Assembly (NCBI GenBank): GCA_900756925.1
Contig: CAAELX010000044.1
Coordinates: 17,122 to 81,121 of the forward strand
DNA: 64,000 nucleotides
Direction of reading: 5' to 3'
From: an uncultured Roseburia sp.
GTDB taxonomy: Bacteria; Bacillota; Clostridia; Lachnospirales; Lachnospiraceae
The notes under the pieces are model-generated. The model was not told where the DNA came from, did no database searches, and worked only from the letters and a program-made list of their open reading frames with translations. The position numbers were made by a program, and so were the translations under genes. The stretch's first letter is position 1. Each line of letters opens with the position of its first letter. This document shows positions 52,801 to 61,938 of the stretch, in pieces.

Positions 52801-54024
52801 ATGAATTTACAACAGATTTTTGACCATACAGATTTCGTCCATGCAAGCGGAACCAAAGAGGAGTTACAGGTAGCAGAATATTTAAAGGGACAGTGTGAAA
52901 GCCTTGGTGTGGCGGCGAAAATCGAGGGCTTCCGTGTGGCAATGGGAGAGATCGAGGATACACATCTGTATGCGGATGGCGAGGAGATCACCTGCAAGGC
53001 ATTCATGTGCTGTGGAAGTGGAAGTGTAGAGGGCGAATTATACTATATGCCGGGGACAGATCCGGTATCTGTCGCAGGGGCAAAGGATAAGATCGTGCTC
53101 ATGGACACGCAGGGCGTAGGATTTTTTACCTATCAGGATCTGATGAAGGCAGGGGCAAAGGCGATTCTGTTCCAGTATGGAAATATGTATTATCCACAGA
53201 ATGATATTGACCAAAGAGACCTCCGCGAGGCGGTTGTCGGTGAAGAGCGGAAAGTGCTCTGTGCGATGCTCCATTCCAGCGAGGCAGTCAGACTTGTGAA
53301 AGATGGCATAAAACAGATCAGACTGGAAATCAGCCAGAAAGAATATGATGGTGAATCGCACAATGTCATCGCTGAACTTCCGGGAAAAAGAGACGAGTGG
53401 ATCGTGTTGAGCGCTCATTATGATTCAACTTCCCTCTCCCATGGTGCTTATGACAATATGAGTGGTTGTGCAGGTTTGCTTGGCATTATGGAGCAGATGA
53501 AGGGAAAAGAGTTAAATTACGGTCTGCGTTTTGTATTCTGCGGCAGTGAGGAGCGCGGCTTATTAGGCTCTAAAGCTTACGTGAGAGACCATGAGGCAGA
53601 ACTGAAAAAGATGGTGTTAAATATCAATCTGGATATGATCGGCACCTATATGGGAAAATTTATCGCATGTGTTTCCGCGGAAGAAAAGCTTTCCCATTAC
53701 ATCAGCTACATGGCAGCAGAGGTCGGTTTCCCGGTGGCATCCAAAACAGGTGTCTATTCCAGTGATTCCACACCGTTTGCAGATAAAGGCATCCCGGCAG
53801 TTTCATTTGCACGTATCGCAGGTGGAAATGTTGCACCGATCCACTGCCGTTATGATCTGAAAGAAGTGATGTCAATGGAACAGTTGCAGCGGGATATTGA
53901 TTTTCTCTCCGTATTTACGAACCGTTTCGCAAATGCGGCAATCTGCCCGGTTGCAAAAGAGATTCCGGAAGAGATCAGAAAGCAGTTAGACGAATACCTG
54001 TTCCGCAAGAGAAAAGACGCATAG
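52801..54024 (+). CDS. M28 family metallo-aminopeptidase
   Basis: 407 residues. Zinc ligands: LSAHYDST (His), AYDNMSGCAG (Asp), GSEERGLLGS (Glu catalytic and ligand), NLDMIG (Asp), and IHCRYD (His). A protease-associated-like insert lies about 80-190 (VSVAGAKDKIVLMDTQG). There is no signal peptide, so it is cytoplasmic. AAGGAG is nine bases from the ATG. It adds a third peptidase to the cluster that begins at 47.3 kb. Confidence 0.92.
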   Translation: MNLQQIFDHTDFVHASGTKEELQVAEYLKGQCESLGVAAKIEGFRVAMGEIEDTHLYADGEEITCKAFMCCGSGSVEGELYYMPGTDPVSVAGAKDKIVLMDTQGVGFFTYQDLMKAGAKAILFQYGNMYYPQNDIDQRDLREAVVGEERKVLCAMLHSSEAVRLVKDGIKQIRLEISQKEYDGESHNVIAELPGKRDEWIVLSAHYDSTSLSHGAYDNMSGCAGLLGIMEQMKGKELNYGLRFVFCGSEERGLLGSKAYVRDHEAELKKMVLNINLDMIGTYMGKFIACVSAEEKLSHYISYMAAEVGFPVASKTGVYSSDSTPFADKGIPAVSFARIAGGNVAPIHCRYDLKEVMSMEQLQRDIDFLSVFTNRFANAAICPVAKEIPEEIRKQLDEYLFRKRKDA

Positions 54025-54031
54025 ACATCAT

Positions 54032-54073
54032 ATATGGCAGCACTCTTGACAGCATGAAACAGGAGTGCTACCA
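54032..54073. other. Strong imperfect palindrome after the M28 gene
   Basis: ATATGGCAGCACTC (54032-54045) against GAGTGCTACCATAT (54060-54073), with one unmatched base, and no T-tract. Perhaps a processing site or weak terminator. The rest of the 54025-54373 gap has a possible tiny frame (54161-54232) and a terminator at 54256. Confidence 0.5.
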
Positions 54074-54160
54074 TATCCATATTCAAGACAGTGAAATGTC
54101 CGCAAAGGGTACGTTTCATCATTTGAAAACAAAAATACGCATGAAAGAGAGGTAGAAAAT

Positions 54161-54232
54161 ATGAGAATTGTGAAGAACAGAGAGATTGTGAAAACAGAAT
54201 ATGATATTTTTACCTCGGTTTGCAAGTATTAG
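54161..54232 (+). CDS. Possible 23-residue peptide (low confidence)
   Basis: ATG with GAGAGG seven bases upstream encodes MRIVKNREIVKTEYDIFTSV plus CKY, then stop, followed by a terminator. It is not recognised and may be chance or the head of a lost gene. Confidence 0.25.
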   Translation: MRIVKNREIVKTEYDIFTSVCKY

Positions 54233-54255
54233 GATATCATTCATAGACGTCTGTC

Positions 54256-54287
54256 TGACCGTGGCTTATTTTGCTGCGGTCTTTTTC
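54256..54287 (+). terminator. Terminator before rsgA
   Basis: GACCGTGGC / GCTGCGGTC hairpin with G-U pairs, followed by TTTTTC. Confidence 0.7.
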
Positions 54288-54373
54288 ATTCATAGGAAAA
54301 TTATCTGCAAGTCTTGTAAAATATCATATTCCCAGGAAAAATTTGAAAAATATTTTTTTAGAGCAGAAAAGAA

Positions 54374-55444
54374 ATGAACAAGACAAGTCAGAACAGAAAC
54401 GATACAGATCATACAACAGAAAATAACAAAATAGAGAGCGGCAGAGCAGAAAACAACCGAACAGAGAGGAATAGGGCAGAGAACAAGAGACATGTTGGAA
54501 CAATTTGTGAGATCCAAAGAAACAGCTATCATATTTTGTTTGAAGACAAAATGATTTCCGCAAAATTAAAAGGAACCTTTAACAGGGAAAATGAGGCACT
54601 TCCAGTGGTTGGCGATCATGTGATATTTTTACTAAACGAAAATGGAGATTCTCTGATTACATCCATATGTGAGCGTAAAAGCGTATTGAAACGGCCATAT
54701 GCGGCAGATCATTCCATGGACTATGGGAAGGAGCAGATTATGGTCGCTAATGTGGATGATGTATTTATTGTTTCATCATTAAATGACAACTATAACTTTA
54801 ACCGCATCGCGCGTTACGTCTCAGTGGCGCTTCAGGGGAATGCCACACCGGCAGTCATTCTTACCAAAGCGGATCTGTGCAGTAATCCGAGAAGATATGT
54901 AAGAGAGATCGAGGCATTGTCAGATAAAGTGCGTGTTCACTGTGTGAGTGCCTTGTACGGCATCGGGACAGAGGAACTCCATCAATATTTGCAGCCGGGA
55001 AAAACAATTGCGATACTTGGATCATCAGGGGTTGGAAAATCAACTTTAGTGAATGCGCTGGTACAGGAAGACGTAATGAAGACCTCAGAAATCCGGGAGT
55101 GCGATTCTAAGGGACGGCATACGACGACACACAGGCAGATGATCGTACTGGAAAACGGTGCAAGGATCATTGATACACCGGGCATGCGGGAACTGGGAAT
55201 GTGCGATACGGATGAGGGAATAGACGATACGTTTTCTGATATTTCGGAGTTGGAAAGCCGCTGCAAATTCAGTGATTGCAGGCATGAGACGGAACCGGGA
55301 TGTGCGATAAAAGCTGCGATTGCAGATGGAACACTGGCGGTGGAACGATATGAATTATACCGGTCATTACATGAGGAGAGCCGGCATGCAGCAAAGATGA
55401 AAGAAATCTCAAAGCGAAGAAAACAGCTGAAAAAGCAGAGATAA
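54374..55444 (+). CDS. rsgA: Ribosome small subunit-dependent GTPase A
   Basis: 356 residues. An OB-fold at about 40-100 (VGTICEIQRNSYHILFEDK) precedes a circularly permuted GTPase with the order G4 (LTKADLC), G5 (VSAL), G1 (GSSGVGKSTLVNAL), G2 and G3 (DTPGM). A zinc-binding tail follows (SRCKFSDCRHETEPGCAI). It matures the 30S subunit in the cytoplasm. The first 40 residues are an unusual, highly polar, low-complexity extension (Asn/Glu/Arg/Thr). No downstream start removes it, and the ribosome binding site is weak (AGAGCAGAAAAGAA). Confidence 0.93.
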   Translation: MNKTSQNRNDTDHTTENNKIESGRAENNRTERNRAENKRHVGTICEIQRNSYHILFEDKMISAKLKGTFNRENEALPVVGDHVIFLLNENGDSLITSICERKSVLKRPYAADHSMDYGKEQIMVANVDDVFIVSSLNDNYNFNRIARYVSVALQGNATPAVILTKADLCSNPRRYVREIEALSDKVRVHCVSALYGIGTEELHQYLQPGKTIAILGSSGVGKSTLVNALVQEDVMKTSEIRECDSKGRHTTTHRQMIVLENGARIIDTPGMRELGMCDTDEGIDDTFSDISELESRCKFSDCRHETEPGCAIKAAIADGTLAVERYELYRSLHEESRHAAKMKEISKRRKQLKKQR

Positions 55445-55522
55445 GGTCTTCTGGTATAAAGTAAAAGATTTACAAACAATACAGATCAATCTATAGCAGG
55501 GACGGGAAAGTGGCAGGTGAAA

Positions 55523-56200
55523 ATGAATAAAGTATTTATCGTAGAGGATGACGCGGTCATTGCCAAATCAGTGGCAGCACATCTCACAACATGGCAGATG
55601 CAGGTACAGTGTGCTGTCAATTTTGAAAAAATAGCGGAGGAAGTGGAAAAATTTCAGCCGGACATGATTATTATGGACATCAAGCTCCCATATTACAATG
55701 GCTTTTATTGGTGCGCGGAGATCCGGAAAATATCAAAAGTTCCGATTGTGTTCCTGTCTTCTGCGGACGATAACATGAATATTGTGATGGCAATGAACAT
55801 GGGCGGCGATGATTTCATTTCAAAACCGTTTGATTTACAGGTGCTGACAGCAAAGTTACAGGCAGTACTCCGGAGAAGTTACGGAACGGAGCTCACAAGC
55901 CACTCTATGGAATGTGGGGATGTCGTGCTGAATCTGGATGACACTTCCGCATCCGTCCATGGAGAGAAAATCAACCTGACCAAGAATGAATTCCTCATCT
56001 TAAAGACGCTTATGGAAAAGCAGGGAAAAGTAGTCAGCCGTGAGAAAATCATGGAACGCCTTTGGGGCAATGATGAGTTCGTGGATGACAACACACTGAC
56101 GGTGAACATCACGCGGATTCGGAAGAAGTTAGAGACCATGGGAGTAGATGATTTCATTACAACAAAGCGAGGGATTGGCTATCTTGTTGAAATATCATAA
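55523..56200 (+). CDS. OmpR-family response regulator, BceR-like
   Basis: 225 residues from ATG 55523 (a GTG two codons earlier is also possible). Receiver: IVEDD, Asp52 in IIMDIKLPYYNG, Lys in FISKPFD. A winged helix lies about 130-225 (LTKNEFLILKTLMEKQGKVVSREKI, DDNTLTVNITRIRKKL). It is followed by a kinase of the intramembrane-sensing type and an ABC pair, so it is a BceR-like regulator of peptide-antibiotic response. A TTACA-N4-TGTAA site, the known BceR-type consensus, stands in front of the ABC genes. Confidence 0.92.
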   Translation: MNKVFIVEDDAVIAKSVAAHLTTWQMQVQCAVNFEKIAEEVEKFQPDMIIMDIKLPYYNGFYWCAEIRKISKVPIVFLSSADDNMNIVMAMNMGGDDFISKPFDLQVLTAKLQAVLRRSYGTELTSHSMECGDVVLNLDDTSASVHGEKINLTKNEFLILKTLMEKQGKVVSREKIMERLWGNDEFVDDNTLTVNITRIRKKLETMGVDDFITTKRGIGYLVEIS

Positions 56201-56320
56201 GACTGCCGCACGAAGTGCGTGTAGATCACGATCATGAATCGCAGATTCATGATATAAAAAGACTGCCGAGCGAAGCGAGTGTAGATCACGATCATGAATC
56301 GCAGATTCATGATATAAGAA
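56201..56320. repeat. Two tandem copies of a 60-base unit
   Basis: Units 56201-56260 and 56261-56320 differ at only about six positions. Each contains GTAGATCACG and the dyad ATCATGAATC-GCA-GATTCATGAT, so two identical hairpins stand in series. They lie between the response regulator stop and the kinase gene and would be in the same mRNA. Confidence 0.9.
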
Positions 56321-56364
56321 CAATGGCAGGTCAATAATTCCCATAAAAGTATAGGAGCTAAGTG

Positions 56365-57333
56365 ATGAGTCGGGATATGCAGATGCAAAAAGAAACAGAA
56401 AAAAATCCATACGGGAAATTCCTTCCAGAAAATCTGGGGCTGATTTTGTTAGCCCCTATGTTTCTGATGCTTCTGTTCACGGTATCTATCTTATATCAGC
56501 TTGAACCGGAGTGCATTTTTTATATAATAAGTTTATTCCTGATTCTCTGGGGGATTGCGGTGTGTGTGCAATATCGAATGCTCTGCAAAAAGGTCAGACA
56601 ACAGGAAAAAGAGCTGGAAGAAGCACAGGGCAGTAAGCGGGAGGAGAGCCTGCGCTGGCAGGAGCTGCAGGAGAAACAGGATTTCTTTGCACTGTGGGCG
56701 CATCAGATCAAGACACCGATTGCGGCGTTGAATCTCCTTTTGCAGGAAGAAAAGCAGGATACCGTGGTGTGCCGCCAGGAGCTTTTCAAAATTGAGAGCT
56801 ATGTGGAGATGGCGTTAAATTATCTGCGGTTTGAGGAGATGAGCAATGATCTTGTGCTTGAGCGAAACTCACTGGAACAGTTAGTCAGACAGGTCGTCAA
56901 AAAATATGCCGCAATTTTTATTTACAATCATATTTCAGTCCAGTTGGAACACCTGAATTACACAGTGCTCACAGATGAGAAATGGTTTTGCTTTGTGCTG
57001 GAACAGATTTTATCGAATGCATTAAAATATACAAAGCAGGGAAGCGTGAACATCTCAGCGGAAGAGACAGAAAAAGGTTTAAAAGTTCTGGTATGCGATA
57101 CCGGCATCGGCATTAAGAGTGAGGATCTGCCGCGTATTTTTGAAAAAGGCTTCACCGGATATAATGGCAGAATGGACAAGAAGGCAAGCGGTCTCGGACT
57201 TTACCTGTGCAAAGGCGTGTGTGAGAAGCTTGGGCATGGAATCCGGGTGACTTCGAAAGAGGGGAAAGGAACGACGGTGATACTTACTTTGCAGTGCGAG
57301 AAAGTGCAGCCGGAAGACCTTACAAAAATGTAA
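56365..57333 (+). CDS. Sensor histidine kinase, BceS-like intramembrane sensor
   Basis: 322 residues. Two transmembrane helices (about 24-45 and 50-70) with almost no extracellular loop mark the intramembrane-sensing class, which reads the flux state of the BceAB transporter. The H-box is FFALWAHQIKTPIAAL with His113. N box (EQILSNALKYTK), G1 (CDTGIGIKSEDL), F and G2 (GLGLYLCKGV) follow. AGGAGC is seven bases before ATG 56365. A GTG three bases upstream is an alternative. Confidence 0.92.
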   Translation: MSRDMQMQKETEKNPYGKFLPENLGLILLAPMFLMLLFTVSILYQLEPECIFYIISLFLILWGIAVCVQYRMLCKKVRQQEKELEEAQGSKREESLRWQELQEKQDFFALWAHQIKTPIAALNLLLQEEKQDTVVCRQELFKIESYVEMALNYLRFEEMSNDLVLERNSLEQLVRQVVKKYAAIFIYNHISVQLEHLNYTVLTDEKWFCFVLEQILSNALKYTKQGSVNISAEETEKGLKVLVCDTGIGIKSEDLPRIFEKGFTGYNGRMDKKASGLGLYLCKGVCEKLGHGIRVTSKEGKGTTVILTLQCEKVQPEDLTKM

Positions 57334-57334
57334 G
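57319..57334. promoter_or_regulatory. BceR-type binding site
   Basis: CTTACA-AAAA-TGTAAG, a perfect match to the published BceR-type consensus TNACA-N4-TGTAA. It overlaps the kinase stop codon and lies upstream of the ABC genes. A further half site TGTAA is at 57350-57354. Confidence 0.75.
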
Positions 57335-57343
57335 ATTATCAAG

Positions 57344-57386
57344 AGGAAATGTAAGCCAAAGAAAGGGCAGTACATTTCCTTTTTTG
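57344..57386 (+). terminator. Terminator between the kinase and the ABC genes
   Basis: AGGAAATGTA / TACATTTCCT stem followed by TTTTTT. It separates regulatory from transporter transcripts. A weak -10 (TAGGAT at 57388-57393) just after it fits an activator-dependent promoter. Confidence 0.75.
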
Positions 57387-57478
57387 CTAGGATAGATTTG
57401 TCAGGAGATGAAGATACCAAAAGGTCAGATGGAGAACCTTTTAGCATCAAGATTATCAGGAGGAAGGAAAAAGCAAAT

Positions 57479-58246
57479 ATGTCAATCTTAGAAGTCAATC
57501 ATATCAAAAAAGTATATAAAACCCGCATGGGTGCTGACGAAGTCATCGCGTTAAGGGATGTACATTTCAGTGTGGAGCCGGGAGAATTTGTGGCGATCAT
57601 GGGAGAATCCGGAAGCGGCAAGACAACACTCCTTAATATTCTTGCAAGCCTCGATACCCCGACTGCGGGAAAAGTGTTAGTGGACGGCAAAGATTTCACA
57701 ATGCTGCGTGACAACGAGCGTGCCATTTTCCGCAGAAGCAATCTCGGATTTATCTTTCAGGATTTCAACCTGTTAGACAATTTTACCATCGAGGACAATA
57801 TCAGACTGCCACTTGTACTTGCCGGGGAAGATTACAAAACAATGCATGCAAAGGTTCAGCCGCTTGCAAAACAGCTTGGGCTGGAACAGCTTTTGAATAA
57901 GTATCCTTACGAGGTATCCGGTGGACAGAAGCAGAGAGCAGCGGTTGCAAGGGCACTGATCACCAATCCGCGGATTCTGTTGGCAGATGAGCCGACCGGG
58001 GCGCTCGACTCGAAGGCGGCAACGAATCTGTTAAGGCAGCTCAGAGAGATCAACAAGACAGGACAGACAATTCTGATGGTCACGCACAGTAACGTGGCAG
58101 CGAGCTATGCAGACCGTGTCATGTTTATCAAGGACGGCGAGGTGTTCCACCAGATTTACCGTGGCGATATGACAAGGAGTGCGATGCTAGACAAAATCTG
58201 TGATGCAGTGACCGTGCTCATGAGAGGAGGAGAGGACAGTGAATAG
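57479..58246 (+). CDS. ABC transporter ATPase, BceA-like
   Basis: 255 residues. Walker A GESGSGKTT (about 42-50), Q loop FIFQDFNLL, signature VSGGQKQRAAVARAL, Walker B ILLADEPTGALD and the H-loop MVTHSN. This belongs to the MacB/LolD-type subfamily pairing with the FtsX-like permease encoded next. The ATG follows AGGAGGAAGG. Its function in this module is removing peptide antibiotics from lipid II cycle intermediates (family knowledge). Confidence 0.94.
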   Translation: MSILEVNHIKKVYKTRMGADEVIALRDVHFSVEPGEFVAIMGESGSGKTTLLNILASLDTPTAGKVLVDGKDFTMLRDNERAIFRRSNLGFIFQDFNLLDNFTIEDNIRLPLVLAGEDYKTMHAKVQPLAKQLGLEQLLNKYPYEVSGGQKQRAAVARALITNPRILLADEPTGALDSKAATNLLRQLREINKTGQTILMVTHSNVAASYADRVMFIKDGEVFHQIYRGDMTRSAMLDKICDAVTVLMRGGEDSE

Positions 58247-60245
58247 CAGACTTCTTGGCCGGTTTGTCAGAACTGGTATGCAGAAAAATAAAAAAACGCT
58301 GATTCCGTTTCTAATCGCGGGGGCAATGACGGTGATGAGCTTTTATATTTTACAGTCCCTTGCGTATTGCCCATACATTTACGCAGATCACAAAGAAGCA
58401 TTTTACGGGGCACAGACGATCGCGATTCTGTTAGGGATGAGCAGCCAGATAGTTGCTTTCTTTGCCATCCTCTTTTTGCTTTATGCGAACCAGTTCCTGA
58501 TGAAGGGGCGCAAGAAGGAGATGGGGCTGTACGGAGTCCTCGGAATGTCCGGAAAAAATATTACTGAAATTCTCTTTGCAGAGACATGTCTTCATGCGTT
58601 GATCTGCATGACAGCAGGAATCGGAGTGGGTACTTTTTTGAACAAACTGATGCTTTTGGTGCTTTATAAAGTGATCGGACAGCAACCGGTGAGTGGATTA
58701 TTTTTCTCCGGGGTGGCATGGAAGAATACGGTGATCCTGTTCGCCATCATTTTTGCAGCCTGCCTTATTTATAACATCCGTTCCATTCAGGTTGGAAATC
58801 CGATCACACTTTTACAGAACGACAAGGCAGGTGAGAAGGAGCCAAAGGTAAAAATCATTCTGTTCCTTCTTGGACTTATCACGCTGGCGGGAGGGTATTA
58901 TCTGGCACTCTCCGCAAAATCCGTCGGGGATGCCCTGAATGTACTGTTTTTAAGCATTTTGCTTGTAGTGATTGCAACATATTGCCTGTTTACCGCCGGA
59001 AGCATTTTTATCTTAAAGCAGTTGAAAAAGAATCCCAAATTCTATTACAAGACAAAAAATTTTATCAGTGTTTCCAACCTGATGTTCCGGATGAAGCACA
59101 ATGCCGCCGGACTGGCATCTATCTGCGTACTCTCCACAGGTGTTATTCTGCTTCTGACCTGTGGATTCTCATTGATGATGCTTGTTGAAAAAAATATTGA
59201 CAACAGATTTCCAACTGATATTAAAGTCGTAGTTTCTGTGGCAGATGAGGGGGAAGGACAGGAGGATCAGTCTAAAATAGAACAGGTGCTAGAACAGAAT
59301 CAGGTAGAAACCTCGGAAGAAATCTACAGACAGTGCCGGAGAATGATTGTGAAAAAACGGGATGGCGGATGTGAGGCGGTTACAGACGAAGAGGAATATA
59401 CAGCGATCTCATCCATGGTAGACACATATCTGCTGACTCTTTCGGATTACAACCAATATGCCGGTACAAACCTATCGCTTCCCAGTAATCAGGTACTCAT
59501 CTACAGTTCAGACAGACATTGGAAATCAGGTGAGGAACTGGATTTCCTTGGGCAGGTCTATCAGGTCGCTGGTGAGGCGGATTATGAGAGTATTTTCTAC
59601 ATTCTTGACTCAACTATGTCACTGTTTGAACGTCAGATTCTGGTTTTTCCAGATGAGTCGCAGATCCTTGCGCTTATGGAAAAGAGCAGCCAGGAGGAAA
59701 ATCCTGAAAATTATCATGTATACATTGGGTATCAGCTAAAAGAGGAGCCAAATGCGGCATTGCGGGAGACACTGCGGCAGCAGACAGCAGATTTGTCCGG
59801 GCAGAATTTAAAAATCAGTTTTAAGGTGGAGGAGCGGGTATTCTACTATAACCTTTACGGCGGTGTATTTTTCGTCGGCATGTTTCTTGCAGGTCTGTTT
59901 CTGATGGCGACGGTTATGATTATCTATTACAAGCAGATGTCAGAAGGCTATGAGGATCAGAAAAGGTTTAAGATTCTTGCCAATGTGGGACTCACTGAGC
60001 GGGAGGCGAAAAAATCAATCCAGACACAGGTTATGCTGCTGTTCTTTCTCCCGGTCGGGGCGGCGGTATTGCATATGATCGTGGCGAGCACCATCGTCCG
60101 GTTATTTCTGAGGATGATGCTTGTTGTGGATGCTTTTACCTTCAATATGGCAATTGTTGCGGTCTGCCTGATTTTCCTGGCAGTTTATGCACTTGTATAT
60201 AAGATCACTTCAAAAGAATATTATAAGATTGTAAATGCGGGATGA
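58239..60245 (+). CDS. FtsX-like ABC permease, BceB-like
   Basis: 668 residues. Ten predicted transmembrane helices, with an FtsX domain early (FAILFLLYANQFLMKGRKKEMGLYG) and another at the end. A large extracellular domain (about 325-535, acidic) lies between helices 7 and 8, the feature that recognises antimicrobial peptides in BceB proteins. It starts with GTG 58239, overlapping the ATPase gene by 8 bases, with GGAGGAGAGGA upstream. Completes a BceRSAB-like module. Confidence 0.93.
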   Translation: MNSRLLGRFVRTGMQKNKKTLIPFLIAGAMTVMSFYILQSLAYCPYIYADHKEAFYGAQTIAILLGMSSQIVAFFAILFLLYANQFLMKGRKKEMGLYGVLGMSGKNITEILFAETCLHALICMTAGIGVGTFLNKLMLLVLYKVIGQQPVSGLFFSGVAWKNTVILFAIIFAACLIYNIRSIQVGNPITLLQNDKAGEKEPKVKIILFLLGLITLAGGYYLALSAKSVGDALNVLFLSILLVVIATYCLFTAGSIFILKQLKKNPKFYYKTKNFISVSNLMFRMKHNAAGLASICVLSTGVILLLTCGFSLMMLVEKNIDNRFPTDIKVVVSVADEGEGQEDQSKIEQVLEQNQVETSEEIYRQCRRMIVKKRDGGCEAVTDEEEYTAISSMVDTYLLTLSDYNQYAGTNLSLPSNQVLIYSSDRHWKSGEELDFLGQVYQVAGEADYESIFYILDSTMSLFERQILVFPDESQILALMEKSSQEENPENYHVYIGYQLKEEPNAALRETLRQQTADLSGQNLKISFKVEERVFYYNLYGGVFFVGMFLAGLFLMATVMIIYYKQMSEGYEDQKRFKILANVGLTEREAKKSIQTQVMLLFFLPVGAAVLHMIVASTIVRLFLRMMLVVDAFTFNMAIVAVCLIFLAVYALVYKITSKEYYKIVNAG

Positions 60246-60280
60246 AAAAATAGAAAGATACTGGTTTAGAAGAAATGACA

Positions 60281-60330
60281 GAAAATGCCCGGAGGATGGA
60301 AAGAAAAGTTCATCTTCCGGGCATTTTAAT
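60281..60330 (+). terminator. Terminator of the BceAB-like genes
   Basis: AAAATGCCCGGAGGATG / CATCTTCCGGGCATTTT stem. The symmetric A/T flanks could serve both directions (the convergent MATE gene ends at 60391). Confidence 0.85.
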
Positions 60331-60390
60331 AGGATATCAGGTAAACCGGTTATGATTCACTTAGAGAATATTCATGTAAGACATGTATGG

Positions 60391-61704
60391 TTAGTTGGCA
60401 GATATGTATTTTGTATGATTTTTTAAAATCTGTATAAGTCCTGCTGACGTAATAAACAGTGTTACAAATTCCCCGGCCGGAAAAGCAAGCCACACACCGG
60501 TCATGCCAAGGATAGCCGATAATGCGAAAGCAAACAGAATAATTGCAACAAAGCCGCGCAGGATGGATGCGGCAAATGCAAACTTTGCGGATTCCACAGC
60601 GCTTAAGACAGCGGTTCCTACAATATTCATTCCGGCAAAGAAAAAACCGATAAAATAGAGACGAAGACCACTTTGTGCATAAGCGGCGAGTATCTGGTCA
60701 TGTCCGCCGTTAAAGACTGCCGTGACAGCAGGCGCACACAGGTAAATAAAAATATAAAGGAGGGAAGCTGTCGCCAGGGTGGTGACAATCGCCATTTTTA
60801 AGAGAGACAGTACTTCTTTTTTCTGCCCTTTACTGTAGTATTCGCTGATCAGAGGCTGGGAGCCCTGTGCGATGCCGTTGAACAGGGCGACAGCGACAAG
60901 GGAGGTGTTGGCGACAACTCCGTAGGCGGCAACACCGGTATTTCCGGCGAGGGACAGAATAATCATGTTGAAGACGACTGTGATCACACCGGAAGAAATC
61001 TCCCCAACGAAGGAGGAGACTCCGACCTGGCAGGAATACAGAAGCTTCCGGAAGGATGGCATGACAGGCTTAAAACGGATCGAGCACTTTTCGGAACGGA
61101 AATGGATGTTGCAGATTAAGATGCCGACCACCGGGGAAAATCCGGTTGCAAGGGCAGCCCCCTCCATGGAAAGCCCTAACGGGAACATCAGCACATAGTC
61201 GAAAACAACGTTGAACAGGCTGCTGAATAAGGTAGCAGCCATGGCAACGGAAGGATTCCCATCGTTTCGCACAAACGCATTACAAATATAATTCCACATA
61301 AAAAACGGGGCAAACAGCATGAAGATTCTTGTGTAATTTTTCCCGGTTGCAACAATCTCTGCATCACCGCCTAAGAGGCTGATCAGTCTGTCCGGCAGAA
61401 AGATTCCGACGAGCATGAAGATCAACCCGATCAACAGTGCCCAGAGGAGGGCATGGAAAAAATATCCTTCCGCGTCCGGGTTCTTTTTATTCTTTTCCAC
61501 CACATACCGGATGGCAGAGCCGACGCCAATCATGGATCCGATCGCAAAAATCAGATTATAAAGAGGCAGCACGAGATTCAGTGCCGTGATACCATTAGCA
61601 CCGACTGCCACGGAAATAAAGTAGGTATCAGCGAGAATATAAACAGACATGCCGACCATACCGAGCATGTTCTGGGAAACGTATTTTACAAATTTTTTTA
61701 ACAT
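60391..61704 (-). CDS. MATE family efflux transporter
   Basis: 437 residues, 12 transmembrane helices in two homologous halves (VGMSVYILADTYFIS and GISSFVG-type repeat around 235). It exports drugs or metabolites with Na+ or H+ coupling. GGAGAAC precedes the ATG. It lies convergent to the BceAB-like genes. Substrate unknown. Confidence 0.92.
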   Translation of the reverse strand: MLKKFVKYVSQNMLGMVGMSVYILADTYFISVAVGANGITALNLVLPLYNLIFAIGSMIGVGSAIRYVVEKNKKNPDAEGYFFHALLWALLIGLIFMLVGIFLPDRLISLLGGDAEIVATGKNYTRIFMLFAPFFMWNYICNAFVRNDGNPSVAMAATLFSSLFNVVFDYVLMFPLGLSMEGAALATGFSPVVGILICNIHFRSEKCSIRFKPVMPSFRKLLYSCQVGVSSFVGEISSGVITVVFNMIILSLAGNTGVAAYGVVANTSLVAVALFNGIAQGSQPLISEYYSKGQKKEVLSLLKMAIVTTLATASLLYIFIYLCAPAVTAVFNGGHDQILAAYAQSGLRLYFIGFFFAGMNIVGTAVLSAVESAKFAFAASILRGFVAIILFAFALSAILGMTGVWLAFPAGEFVTLFITSAGLIQILKNHTKYISAN

Positions 61705-61733
61705 AATATCGTTCTCCTTAAAAAATATGTTGA

Positions 61734-61794
61734 CAACTGCGAAACTTAAATTTTGGTTGTGGATATGGTCCGTTTTCTATGAGTTTCGCTATTG
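61734..61794. repeat. GCGAAACTC-family repeat, copy D (61 bases)
   Basis: Left end CAACTGCGAAACTT (61734-61747) and right end GAGTTTCGCTATTG (61781-61794). The complement of the right end, GCGAAACTCATAGAAAAC, is identical over 18 bases to copy B. In the 61705-62083 gap, which also holds the malY-type promoter. Confidence 0.8.
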
Positions 61795-61938
61795 TTTGAA
61801 GTGTATGGATAAATTCGGATGAAAAATGATATTGGATTAAGGGATAAGCCTAAGATACTATCATAATGGATTGGGATAGGAAAATGCAAGCTTTAAATAG
61901 GAAAGAAAAAACGATTTTTGCATGAAGACCGCGGAAGA

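Noticed and set aside
56179..56410. Minus-strand frame with a repeated 20-residue peptide
   Set aside because: The repetition simply reflects the 60-base tandem DNA repeat. There is no ribosome binding site.
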